This document shows, piece by piece, positions 51,726-62,519 of a stretch of 64,000 nt of DNA; within the stretch, counting starts at the first letter, position 1, and the number at the start of each line of letters is the position of its first letter. Origin of the DNA: Lamellibrachia satsuma (Eukaryota; Annelida; Polychaeta; Sabellida; Siboglinidae); NCBI GenBank assembly GCA_033239005.1, contig BSQZ01000021.1, positions 7,821,016 to 7,885,015 of the forward strand, read 5' to 3'. The translations under genes were made by a program, and so were the position numbers. The notes under the pieces are model-generated. The model was not told where the DNA came from. It did not search any database and worked only from the letters and a program-made list of their open reading frames with translations.

Positions 51726-52588
51726 GAATGAATCTACTACTGAATGAAGACGTAATACACATAACACAACATACAAGTGGACATACTCCAAAATATTTAA
51801 TTGAAAGAAAATATTTCTGATGAAAAAATGTAACAGTAACAATAATGCAGCTGTAGTTAAAATTTGTAATAGTAATATATTACATTGCCATCAACTTGTA
51901 ATAATTATATATATATATGAGGCGTTTTGTTTGTTTCAAGATGAATCATGTTTTCTGTTGCAAATTAAGCAATACAAAGATAAACTGTTATTTTTTCCTC
52001 TGTTGCACTGGTCTGTCTTCTGACCAATTCTAGCCCCAGCTGGTACCAGGTAACCAACACAGCTAGCTGCTAAAGCTTGTTGTTACAATGTTTGTGTGAG
52101 CTGATAGGACATGTCTGGGAAGACATGAGAAGGTGGGGGTTCACAAGCCAGATGGCTTCATCAGCTAGGCATCAAATGTCTGTGTTAATTTTACTATGGG
52201 GAGTGCTAGGTTGTATTACCTCTGACCAGTTTCCCTGAGAGGCTACTACTAGTACTGGACTGACCCTTTACCTATTCAGATACAATCACACCTGCGTATA
52301 TATATTCTGTTGCACAATCTAGCTCCTCCCATACCCCAGTGGAACAGGTCGATAAAAAGACAGATTGTGCCTCATCATTAATTAAGTTCTGTATTTAACT
52401 GAAATTATTTGATGTTGTGAGCGCTCATTAAAGATAATGTAATTTTCCAAGCATCCAATTGAGCACCATGTTCAAGGGTGGCAGACCGATTGACCAGCTA
52501 ATGCTGTTTGGGAGCACATTGTTATAGGCAGAGTGGTTGCAAAATAGTTATCATATGCAAGTTGTGTAATTTATATAATATTACTCAT
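51726..52588. other. No recognised gene
   Basis: Short frames only; no family recognised. Confidence 0.45.
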
Positions 52589-52589
52589 G

Positions 52590-52716
52590 ATTTTTTTTTA
52601 TTTCTAAGTGTTGTATTTTTACTTGTACTTTTACTTCAAACTTTTTTACAAAGTAATTTTACTTTTACTCAAGTAGTTTTTAGGTGAATTACAAAATTAA
52701 AGTAATTCAGTCAACC
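52590..52716. mobile_element. Probable hAT-type MITE end
   Basis: Ends with GTCAACCCTG (inverted CAGGGTTGAC) at about 52711-52720 and has TACTTTTACTCAAGTA subterminal motifs. The other end was not found, so this is a partial copy. Confidence 0.4.
52597..52602 (-). terminator. Possible polyadenylation signal of IAP-C
   Basis: AATAAA on the minus strand ~165 nt after the IAP-C stop; it lies in the MITE-like relic, so the MITE would supply the transcript end. Confidence 0.35.
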
Positions 52717-52768
52717 CTGCTGACACACATATACATAATTATCCATGTTATAAGTTTTGTTCTGAGAT

Positions 52769-52968
52769 TCACTCAAGTCCAATACTCAAGAACTCCTGTA
52801 CTAAGGTACGGACAGCACGTTGAACGACAGACTGGCAGATGGGGCAAGCGGTGTGAGTTCTGGCACAGTTTGAGCAACAGGCAAGATGGCTGCAAGGAAG
52901 GAAGACAATGTTTCTTTCTGCTGTCTCACACACCAAACACATCAACGCGGAGTTCTGTGACGATGGTC
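52769..52968 (-). CDS. IAP-C exon 3 (RING finger, stop)
   Basis: Acceptor TCTGTTGTAG; starts in phase 1 as IAP-B exon 5. CLVCETAERNIVFLPCSHLA and CARTHTACPICQ give the full RING spacing. It is not visible as a long plus-strand frame. TGA at 52771-52769. Confidence 0.88.
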
Positions 52969-55329
52969 CTACAACAGATGGATAATGCTAAGACTCCTTT
53001 GTGCAATTATTGAATGAATTACTTTGTATTCTTACTTGACCATTTTGTGGTATATACTTCTGAAGCAGATGTTCAAATCTAACTCTTTGTAATTTGCATA
53101 GTCTTCATCCTTTCTGGTACGCCTATAAACACTGTACATTGTTTGTTTGAACACTAAGTAATACTAACAAATACACATATTCTCCAGATAGAATAACTTA
53201 GTAGTTATGTAAACAGCCCCATGCTGTCTTTCATATTCCCCAGCAGTGGCGCCACTCAGCATATCAACACTGCCACAACTTGATTAAAAATTCAAAATTG
53301 ACGAAGGTGTATAAGTGACTGGTTGACTGATAACTTGCTATGTTATTATAACTATGCAGTGGACAGTTTATGGAACAATCGTAGAAAACATGCATAGCGT
53401 CTTGAACAATTGTACATTAGAACTACGATGGGTAATTCAACTATTTTACAATGCCAATAAAAACATAGTTTCATCATTACATGTATAAATTCATAGGGAG
53501 CCATAAAGTACCCAAATTTACACTATTTTCAATGCTACTGACTGTTGAGTGCCATATAAGCGTATTAGCCAAATAAAAGTATAGGGTGGCAAATCGGTCA
53601 AATTTAATAATAGTATAGTGCCAAATAACAGTATAAGGGGCAAACTGTTCAAAACAAATAATGGTATAGTGTGAACAAGTAACTAGTATATTTGTCTTTT
53701 TTAGGGCCGAAGCCAAATTGTTTGACTTGACGTGAAGGATTGCCGTGTATTTCGGGTTTTTCCCGCTGAATATGCATAAACTTTGTGCGTATTCGCGTCG
53801 CATCAATGCAGATATAGCAACCGTGTTTTATATTTAAAAAAAAACCCGGGAATTTTCGTTTTTAAATGGTTAATGTTTTATTGAATTGAATACGCAAGCC
53901 CGTTTCTGGGGAAACCGCCGCCAGCCGGTTACGACCGGTTTGAAATTCAAAGGCGCAGCGCAGGGCAGCCATTTACGGTTGGTTTGTGTCCATGGTTAAA
54001 ATCTCCCATTATGATACACTCCCCTTTACTCACTTCCTTTATAACGTTTTGTGTTATCCTCTTCGTTTATATTTGGACGTAGGTAAACTTTTAAATTTAA
54101 TAAATACAGTAGTACATTATTATAACCACAGGTCCCACTACACACCAGTAAAAGAACACTACATGAACATGTTTGTAGAGTCATACACTGAGTCACACTA
54201 CATGAACATGTTTGTAGAGTCATACACTGAGTCACACTACATGAACATGTTTGTAGAGTCATACACTGAGTCACACTACATAAACATGTTTGTAGAGTCA
54301 TACACTGAGTCACACTACATGAACATGTTTGTAGAGTCATACACTGAGTCACACTACATAAACATGTTTGTAGAGTCATACACTGAGTCACACTACATGA
54401 ACATGTTTGTAGAGTCATACACTGAGTCACACTACATGAACATGTTTGTAGAGTCATACACTGAGTCACACTACATGAACATGTTTGTAGAGTCATATAC
54501 TGAGTCACACTACATGAACATGTTTGTAGAGTCATACACTGAGTCACACTACATGAACATGTTTGTAGAGTCATATACTGAGTCACACTACATGAACATG
54601 TTTGTAGAGTCCTACACTGAGTCACAGAGTTTCAGCCCTGCAGAGGTGCTGTAAAAATGTGAGGGAGGGATAGAAGATTGACAGTTAACTGTGAACTATG
54701 GCAGGGAATGAAAGGCTAATCATTCAGGTAGGCCAGAATGGAAGGGGCACCCAAGACAATAGACTGTCCACTGGTGGGGTCACTGGAATGATAACCTGGT
54801 GGATAATTACAGCTACCACTAATCACTGATCTCTGGCTGTAAGTATTTAGGGCTGGCATTGCTAATGTTTACTCCCCGTAATGAGCTGCCACCCCAACCC
54901 ACCCGAACAGTGCCAATACAACACAAGGGAGTCATTTGTCTGCATTGTTTCATTGAACAGGTAATCTCAGTTGACCACTGACCTACAGACCACTTTTTCA
55001 AAGAGCACATTGTGACAGTGGATTCACAGGTCAAACAATTATTTCATAATCTGCTGGGGATACTGCTCACTACAGAGTAATTTTTCCAATGGCATGTTGT
55101 GAACTTGTGAAAGTGAATCTATCAATAATAATTATGCATGCATTTGATTGAGCATTTGATTGTGCATTTGACAAATCAAATGTTTGTGGGTCGCATGCAA
55201 ATCTTTAAGGTACGCATTCAAATGCAAATGCATTTACAATTTCATGGAGGCATTTGAATGTTCATTCAAATGCTCAATATTCAAATGCGTATAAAAAAGC
55301 AATTGCATTTGTTAACAAGCCTGATATAC

Positions 55330-55403
<74 letters not shown>

Positions 55404-56049
55404 AGGCATGGCTTAATATAATTTGTTATTATTAAGTTTATTTAATTCATCAATATTTCTGGAAAGGCTTGTTCAATTTAACTAATTAACTTTACCAAAA
55501 AGTTTTAGTTTTAATTGAAATGTGTCCATCACATTGACTGATATTACAACATATGATCAAACACAACACAAAAACTAAACAAGAATACAAAAAAAAATGT
55601 CCTACATTCCCATGATATAAAAAATTTATTATGAAAAAGATATTAGACCAATACATTGACTTTTATTTTTTTTACCAAAATGCAAAATGTTTTACCCGCT
55701 GATCTTGTCTAAAAAGGCTCTGTTCCCATCATTTTGGTGTGATAAACTAAATTTGGTTTGCTGTTCAAAACTTTCAGAATGAGAAAACAGTCAAGAATCT
55801 TAACAAAAACAAAAACATTTAAATATAAACAAAGATCAAAACTAATTTGTACGTTAAACTCGATTCTAGGGTACACACCTTTTTCATTTTCAAGTAGAGA
55901 TACATTTGTAACTTTGTAGTTGTAATTACATCATTACAACTACATAGTTACAACTGTAATGGACTCCCAGATGTTCATTAAACAGGCTTACCAGCGTTTC
56001 CTGTCTCAGGAACTGCTGCTGCTGCTGCTGCTGGTGCTGCTGCTGCTCC

Positions 56050-56082
<33 letters not shown>

Positions 56083-57854
56083 TGCCGCATCTGCTGCCAC
56101 TGAACCAGCTGCTGCTGTTTTTAGCTGCAAATAAAAATGCGAATTATTGTATTGCAATAAATCTTTAGCAGGACATTTATATCATAACCATATATTTTTA
56201 TATCCATATTACATTATTCTAAACATAAATTGAGTATTTAAAGATTACATTAATGACTGTAACTGTCTCCACCAGGCTTCCTTCCAGGTAATAATATTAT
56301 GCAATGGGTAGTCATGATATTTAAATGAATGTCATCTATTTTGAATGAGTATATATCTAACCAGCAGAAATAAGTGGGAGACACACATACATTCTATATG
56401 CAGGTAAATCAAAAGATTTAAGCGTAAATCCTTCACTTGACCACTTCCTGCAGTTCATACCCACCCTTTTGCTTGTCAGACCCACCCCTCCTCCTGCTAG
56501 ACCCACCCCTCCTCTCCTCCTGCCAGACCCACCTCTCCATCTGCCAGACCCACCCTCTCCCTGCTAGACCCACCCCTCCTCCTGCCAGACCCACCCCCTC
56601 CCTGCGTGATCCACCCTCTCCCTGCTAGACCCACCCCTCCCCTTGCCAGACCCACCCTCCTCCTGCCAGACTTACCCCCTCCCTGCCAGACCCACCTCTC
56701 CTCCTGCCAGACCCACCCTCCTCCTGCCAGACTTACCCCCTCCCTGCCAGACCCACCTCTCCTCCTGCCAGACCCACCTCTCCTCCTGTCAGACCCACCC
56801 CCTCCCTGCCAGATCCACCCATAAAAAAGATGATGACTACACTACCACTCACCAGAGTCTGTTCCTCCGGTGGCTCTTCACCAAGAGCCACATTCCCTGC
56901 AGCCCGGGGATCACGAAGGAAGGGGCACCTGGGGAAAAGGCAGCGATGTTTTCTCATTGGCTCCTCAGATGGCTCCCAGTTGCGAAGGATGCCGTAGCAG
57001 AAGGCACACTTGACACGGTCAGCCCGGCAGAGGTAGAACAGTCCTGCTTGGGCTAGAGCTTCAGGCTCAATGTTGGTGTCTCTTGGCCAGTTGGCGTAAG
57101 TGACCAAACGACATCTTTCATATCTCATTTCGTCCAACAGATAGGGGTCGTTATTGTTTATCCTCTCCATCATGCGTCTGGGACTGTAATTATTTACAAA
57201 ATCTGCACATGACAGACTGTTGATTTCCAGCATGTCTGTAGGACTGTCACTAACTCCATAAGAAATCATAGGATTAAGCATTGGTACACTACTTAATTGT
57301 AATGACACTGGCGAGACACTGCGGTAATGCATAGACCTATCATTTGCTCCAACATAAGTCGCAAGCGAACTGTAGTTGCCCTGTCTTCTGTTACACCTAC
57401 GTCGTTGTGAACGACTCAAATTAAGACTGCGTTGTCCATGTGGTGACGCTGCAGTACTGGTCTCCGCCAGTGATCCAGTTATCCCTGTTGAGACGGATTG
57501 CACTAACATTGCGCTATCCCTGACTTCAGCTTGTGAATCAACTTCATCGCTGGACATCCGTTCTGTTGCAGCATCTTCCTCCGTTGCGGTAGACTGATGT
57601 GTGACAACGCACTGACAACCTGGAGACAGTTCACTGTGAAGAACCATTGGATGGATGCCAGCCTCCGAGAGGTTCAGACACAGTCCACAACTGTAACATG
57701 TCACGGTGCCCGCTTCTCCAGGGTAATAAAACCCCGCCTCTGACACTATAGATGGAAACAATGGTGCAGACTCTGGCAAAGTACTGAATGTGGCCAATCG
57801 CGTCAGCTGATCTTTCATTTCGCCATTAGGGTCGATAAAGTGACCACCCAGCAT
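52769..57854 (-). CDS. IAP-C: two-BIR, polyalanine-linker, RING inhibitor of apoptosis
   Basis: Three exons: 57854-56853 (1002 nt), 56124-55992 (133 nt), 52968-52769 (200 nt), with GT/AG ends and phases 0 and 1; total 1335 nt, 444 residues. BIR1 ligands C53, C56, H73, C80; BIR2 C283, C286, H303, C310; RING C389-x2-C392, C404, H406, C410, C413, C420, C423. The two BIR3 exons of IAP-A/B are absent from the intron. No stop or frameshift seen, so this is the best candidate for a functional gene. Expected role: cytosolic ubiquitin ligase that binds caspases or IAP antagonists. The C-terminus is odd: residues are inserted before FLS and four follow it. Confidence 0.9.
54152..54640. repeat. 39-bp minisatellite, 12 copies, in IAP-C intron 2
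   Basis: Unit TACATGAACATGTTTGTAGA... repeats with exact 39-bp period. Since 39 is a multiple of 3, a plus-strand frame of 12 HYMNMFVESYTES repeats stays open, and so does a minus frame; intron location argues against a gene. Each copy holds GAACATGTTT or AAACATGTTT. Confidence 0.93.
55330..55400. repeat. (TG)n(TA)n(CA)n microsatellite
   Basis: TG/CA ends form a palindrome around about 27 TA units. Confidence 0.93.
55585..56350 (-). repeat. Segmental duplicate of IAP-C exon 2 region (copy 1)
   Basis: Aligns with 59530-60300 in the same orientation: shared flanks (CCTACATTCCCATGATATAA; GAGAAAACAGTCAAGAATC; CTCCACCAGGCTTCCTTCC) and the (CTG)n exon. A shorter third copy of part of it lies at 59325-59400. 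Confidence 0.85.
55992..56124 (-). CDS. IAP-C exon 2 (polyalanine linker)
   Basis: Acceptor TTATTTGCAG, donor CTG/GTAAGC. 44 codons plus one base, of which about 29 are Ala, mostly GCA, with Pro/Gly interruptions; ends VPETGNA. In the other direction it reads as a Leu-rich (CTG)n frame, which is an artefact. Confidence 0.78.
56440..56820. repeat. CAGACCCACCCCTCCTCCTG minisatellite in IAP-C intron 1
   Basis: About 18 degenerate copies of a ~20-bp pyrimidine-rich unit next to the exon 1 donor. Confidence 0.9.
56853..57854 (-). CDS. IAP-C exon 1 (BIR1 + BIR2)
   Basis: 334 codons, open, donor CTG/GTGAGT at 56853/56852 as in IAP-A. The BIR1-BIR2 linker is Ser/Thr-rich with an Arg-rich patch (LSRSQRRRCNRRQGNY). 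This exon supplies the frame used to detect the IAP-B frameshift. Confidence 0.92.
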
Positions 57855-58052
57855 TGTTCAACTGCTCCGTATAAATGATCCTTCCAACAACCAAACTGAC
57901 GTCTTGACACTTCACTTTAAGAATGTCTATATTATTACTTCAGTTAATCGAATGCCGTCAACACAACAGCCATGACACGTGCAGCATCAACGCTCTCAAG
58001 ACTTGTCCTGCGAATGCTCATCGGAATCTGAATATACAGAAATATGTCATAA
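57855..58052 (-). promoter_or_regulatory. Conserved 5' flank of IAP-C
   Basis: Homologous to 27338-27533. Shared blocks include CAAGACGTCAGT and GTTGGAAGGATCATTTATAC just before the ATG. Confidence 0.55.
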
Positions 58053-58129
58053 AACAAGAAGCCCAGAATTGTTTATTTTATTAATGTATCTTCATTGGAC
58101 CCAAAGATATCTTAATACAATACATGATC

Positions 58130-58620
58130 CAGTCATGTATCATTAATAGTAAATTGGTTAATGCAATTAATAAGTCAATATTGACTAATTAGTGCATCAA
58201 GTCAACAGACCGACACATTTTGATAAAAGGCCATAACTTCCATGATAATGAAGATATTTGCATGGTTTTTTCAGGGTTTACAAAAACACTAAGCAGGGTC
58301 ATAAATATTCATAACTCAATTGATGCATTTAATAAGTCAATATTGGCTAATTAATGCACAAATTCAACAGGCCAACACCTTTTGATAAAAGGCCATAACT
58401 TCCATCATTATGAAAATAATTGTAAGTTGTATAATTTGTTCTTGGTTTCAAAACACATTACATATGTTCATAAATATACATCAGTCATTTATCATTAATA
58501 GTAACTCAATTAGTAAGTCAACACTGAGTAATTAGCATGCTAAGATAACAGACCGACACATTTCAACGACAAGCCATAACTTCCATGATTATGAAGATAT
58601 TTGTATAATTTTTGCAGAAC
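58130..58620. repeat. Degenerate 160-180-bp tandem repeat, 3 copies
   Basis: The block GGCCATAACTTCCATGATAA recurs at about 58230, 58390 and 58570 with surrounding similarity (GACCGACACATTT; ATTAATGC). Confidence 0.75.
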
Positions 58621-58984
58621 CTGGGCTTCTTTTCCTGCCAAATAATAAAGAACACCCAAACATTCTACCATGGTGAAATAATTGTTGGAGAAATATATAC
58701 TAGTTGGTGTTCTCTATAAAGTGCTAAACGATTTTTGGGAAGACAAAACAATGTCATTGCATAACACAATTTATTATATATTCTGAGATTTTGAAATTTC
58801 CTGCATGTATAATACATTGCAGGTTCAGTACAGGAACATTTATATTTTAGTCACTGTTTCATAAAATAATGTCCTACAATTCAGCATGAAGTAATGTTTA
58901 TAAAATTGTTCACAGTATGGATTTTTATAACCATGATATAACCATGTACGTGTATGCCATATATAGGATGCAGGTTTGTTGAAT

Positions 58985-59173
58985 ATCAACAACAGAAGAT
59001 AACACATCACTTGTCCGAGAGTTGAAACTATCACTGCCAGTGGACAGTTCAGTTGGAGTGTAAAGGTTTGGTGGAAGAAAAGTGTATGAATTTTGTCGTT
59101 GAAATTTATTTAAGATTAATTAAGGTTAGGTCTTCATTAAGTTTAAATGACATACATTATAATGCTGGGTGTT
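58985..59173. repeat. Inverted duplication, left copy
   Basis: Matches 60500-60306 on the other strand (shared AACAACAGAAGATAA, CCAGTGGACAGTTCAGT, GACATACATTATAATGCTGG). Both copies end at the start codon of an IAP gene. Confidence 0.8.
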
Positions 59174-59272
59174 GACTCTATCAACCATCCCAAGATGGAT
59201 AATCATCTGATGCGACTGACCACATTCAGCAGTTTGCCCGAGTCTGCACCATTGTTTGCATCTATACTATGA
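59162..59272 (+). pseudogene. IAP fragment: first 36 codons of a BIR1 exon
   Basis: ATG followed by LGVDSINHPKMDNHLMRLTT and FSSLPESAPLFASIL then a stop. Aligns with the starts of IAP-B and IAP-C. Similarity ends before the BIR zinc ligands. Its upstream flank differs from the B/C promoter, so it comes from another paralog. Confidence 0.85.
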
Positions 59273-59979
59273 TGTTGTAAAAAGACTATTATCCATAGTA
59301 TCAAATACGAGAAATGTCAGGTTCAGCAATGAAAACAGCCAAGAATCTTAACAAAATCAAAAACATTTAAATTTTAACAAAGATCAAAAGTCTTACTGGT
59401 ATTGTATTCTAAATAATGTTATCTTCACAAACAAGTTATTATCGTATTAAAACAAATTATTCATCTGGTTATTTTATAAAAAAAATCTCTTCACAACCCT
59501 TCCGTAGTGTCCGTAACATTGAAAAAACATTTGTTGGACATTCCCATGATATAAAATTTTATCCTAAAAAGAAATTAGGCCAATACATTGATTTAAATTT
59601 TTTTACCAAAATGTTAAGTGTTTGACACTTTCATCTTGATTCAGCTGAAAGGCTCTGTTTCCGTCATTTTAGTGTTATAAACTACAATTGGGTTTGCTGT
59701 TCAAAACTTTTAGAAAGAGAAAACAGTCAAGAATCTTAGCAAAAACATTTAAATATAAACAAAGATCAATACAAATTTGTATGCTAAACTATCTAGATTA
59801 CAGGGTCACTGATTAATATGACGTACATAACAGTAAAATTTGTGGATTGTAACTAAGGGTAAATAGCTTTTTCATTTTCAAGTAGAGATACAGTTGTAAC
59901 TTTGTAGATGTAATTACATCATTGCAATACATAGTTACAACTGTAGTGGACTCCCATATGTTCATTAAACAAGACTTAC

Positions 59980-60053
59980 CATGCAGTGTCTCCTGTGTCA
60001 GGAACTGCTGCTGCTGCTGCTGTTGCCACTGAAGCAGCTGCTGCTGTATTTAA
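59980..60053 (-). pseudogene. Orphan copy of the IAP polyalanine linker exon
   Basis: Acceptor TTATTTGCAG and donor TG/GTAAG flank a 74-nt segment encoding LNTAAAASVATAAAAAVPDTG. Its length gives phase 2 at the donor where the intact exons have phase 1, so it would not splice in frame to a RING exon as read. It lies upstream of IAP-C with no BIR exon near it. Confidence 0.72.
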
Positions 60054-60305
60054 CTGCAAATAAATATGCAAATTATTTCATTTCAGTAAAACTTTAGCAG
60101 GACATTTATATAATAACCATATATTTTTAATCCCTATTACATAATTATTCTAAACATAAATTGATTTTGTATTTAATTATTACATTAATTATTGTAACTG
60201 TCTCCACCAGGCTTCTTTCCAGGTAATAATATTATACAATGGGTACTCATGGTATTTAGATTAATGTCATATATTTTGAAAGAGTATATATCTAATCTAA
60301 CACCC

Positions 60306-60500
60306 AGCATTATAATGTATGTCATTGTCAGTTAAACTTAACGAAGTCCTAACTTTAATTAATCTTAATCAATAAATGTCAATGCCAAAATTCATAAACT
60401 TTTCTTCCACCAAATGCCAATGGGCAATGGCAAATGGCAAACCTTGTCCTTGACTGAACTGTCCACTGGCGTTGATAGTGATGTATTATCTTCTGTTGTT
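60306..60500. repeat. Inverted duplication, right copy
   Basis: Ends at an IAP start (ATGCTGGGTGTT on the minus strand, four codons only) and then passes into unrelated sequence. Contains a short internal CAAATGGCAA-type expansion absent from the left copy. Confidence 0.8.
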
Positions 60501-60502
60501 GA

Positions 60503-62505
60503 TGGTTATAAATCATGGTTATAAAATGTGACACCGAAAAAAACCCCTGTTAATAATGTTCTCGTCAATAGAGTCTCACGCCCTCTTGCGAATAACACTG
60601 GAGGTAGTTTTACGGGACGCCAAATATAATTTAATTATACACGACACCATTACAGGTACATTTTGTTTACTTAGTGATTGCTGTTATAAAAATGCAGCGG
60701 ATTTGTGCATATATCCAGGCGTCTACCTATGTACCGCTCTTGCTACTGCACATAGGCATATAGTCACATTCGTAGTTTTCGCCTCACGCCAGATGTTGCC
60801 TCATTTTGTGATCTCGCTGGATCTCAAATTAGAAACGTCATCGGTCCGCTATCAAGTTAACTTTTTCGAAGAAAAACGATGCATAAACAGCTTTTGAAGA
60901 CATCATATTTTTGTATGTCTAGTTCGACATTAATAGCCAGGTGGCGTTGCTGGTGCGACACATCGGTGCATTTTGTAAATACGCTATCTTTCACTTTATC
61001 GGACGAAAATGTACACAACAGTTAATGTTCGTAATAATGACTAAAGGAAAATAATCGAACGGCCCGTGGTTTCTATACAGCTAATGCTTTGCATATTACC
61101 GTACATAGAGGCTTTTTCGAAGACGCTATTTTTTAAAGGCATATTCCGGCGCTATAGCCTCGCTTTGAGTAACGTATATTTCTCTCGTTCAATATTGGTG
61201 AGTAATTCACTAAAACCAATTTTTCTAACAACTTGTTTGTACTCGATAGATAAACAACTGGTAGTTGTTTTTTTTATATTAATTCAGTGCGCGAAAGTGT
61301 CTTCAGATTTTATTGTGAAAACACCATATTCTATTACGTAAGGCAGAAACCACACCAACAAGTATATATCGGCACGCACGCACTATTAGTATTACACTAA
61401 CAGTGTCGCTGGGGAGGCCAAACACGTCAAATGCAACAATAAAGATTGTACTGTATCCACATGCAGTAGCCAATACCGGTAATTCCCTCCTTCATAATAT
61501 TGTTATCAAGGATATTATAAAACTTCAACGTGTCCAAAATTGTCTCGTTTCTCTCGCTCAGTGCCACTTCTAAAATCATTGCATTGGCTCCCTGCGCGTT
61601 ATCGCATTACATTTAAGATCTGTACAATTACCTATCAAGCCCTTTCAACCAAACAACCTGCATATTTACATTCAATGCTCACTCCAGCAAGACAGCCCAG
61701 ACTACTTCGGTCGTTTGGTTCTGGCTTACTTTCTGTTCCCAGAGTTAAGACAAACGCTGGAACTCGAGCTTTCTCGGTTGCCGCACCGACTCTGTGGAAT
61801 TCACTCCCCGCCAGCGTAACATCAGCAAGAAATATAGCTTCATTTCGCCGAAATCTGAAAACATATCTTTTCAAAATTGCCTATCCTCCTTAGCTTCTTG
61901 GCACCTCCATCCATCGGTTGACGACTTTTTGCATTGTACATGGTCACGAGAATGCCTAATCCTTTGGTTTTGTTGCGCCACTGAGTTCGGATTTTCCGAG
62001 GATATTGGCGCCAAAGAAGTCATTTTATTATTATCATTATTAATATGCAACGAATTAAATGCATAAACATCACGAGGCCGTTCAATTACTTTCCTGTAGT
62101 GATTATTATGAACAGTTGCGTGCATGTTCGTCCGATAAAGTTAAATATATGGCGTATTTACAAAACACACCGATGTGTCGTACCAGTATTGCCACCTGGC
62201 AATTAAACTAGATATACGAAAATATGTCTCAAAAACCTGTTTATGCATCTTTTTTTTCCGAAAAAGTTAACTTTGTTAGACTAATGTCGGACTAATGACG
62301 CATCTAATGTGAGATCCAGCGAGATCACAAAGTGAGCCAAAATCCCGCGTGAGACAAAAACTACGCCGGTGACTATTACTTATATTTGGCGTTCCATAAA
62401 ACTATCTCCTGTGTTAATCGCAAGAGGGCGTGTTGCTGTGTTGACAAAGCGAATCGGGGAATTCCGTTTTATAACCATACTATAACCATGTGTTTAGGTT
62501 GGATG
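60503..62505. mobile_element. 2-kb foldback element with LINE-derived cargo
   Basis: Left arm 60503-61100 and right arm 62040-62505 are imperfect long inverted repeats: ATGGTTATAA..., CGCCCTCTTGCGA, GGACGCCAAATATAA, TGATCTCGCTGGATCTCA, GACACATCGGTG and TTTATCGGACGAA occur in mirrored order. The left arm has ~130 extra bp. The centre holds a LINE C-terminal fragment. Relatives lie at 9425-9870 and 13990-14190. No transposase of its own. Confidence 0.78.
61540..61893 (+). mobile_element. LINE C-terminal fragment (L2/Rex-like)
   Basis: Open frame of 117 codons: LKSLHWLPARYRITFKICTI, PAYLHSMLTPARQPR, RVKTNAGTRAFSVAAPTLWN and FRRNLKTYLFKIAYPP. This is the familiar conserved end of a LINE ORF2 common in aquatic animals. 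Unbroken but RT-less. Confidence 0.85.
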
Positions 62506-62519
62506 ATTGTTCAAGTTGT

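Noticed and set aside
53986..54654. 222-codon frame of 12 HYMNMFVESYTES repeats
   Set aside because: A 39-bp minisatellite inside IAP-C intron 2; the opposite strand is also open. No signal, domain or splice context supports a protein.
54152..55400. CRISPR-like array (regular repeats)
   Set aside because: Repeats have no unique spacers and the sequence is a eukaryotic minisatellite.
56000..56110. Plus-strand Leu-rich frame (55959-56168) as a secreted or membrane peptide
   Set aside because: It is the reverse of the polyalanine exon of IAP-C, whose splice sites and phases fit a gene on the minus strand.
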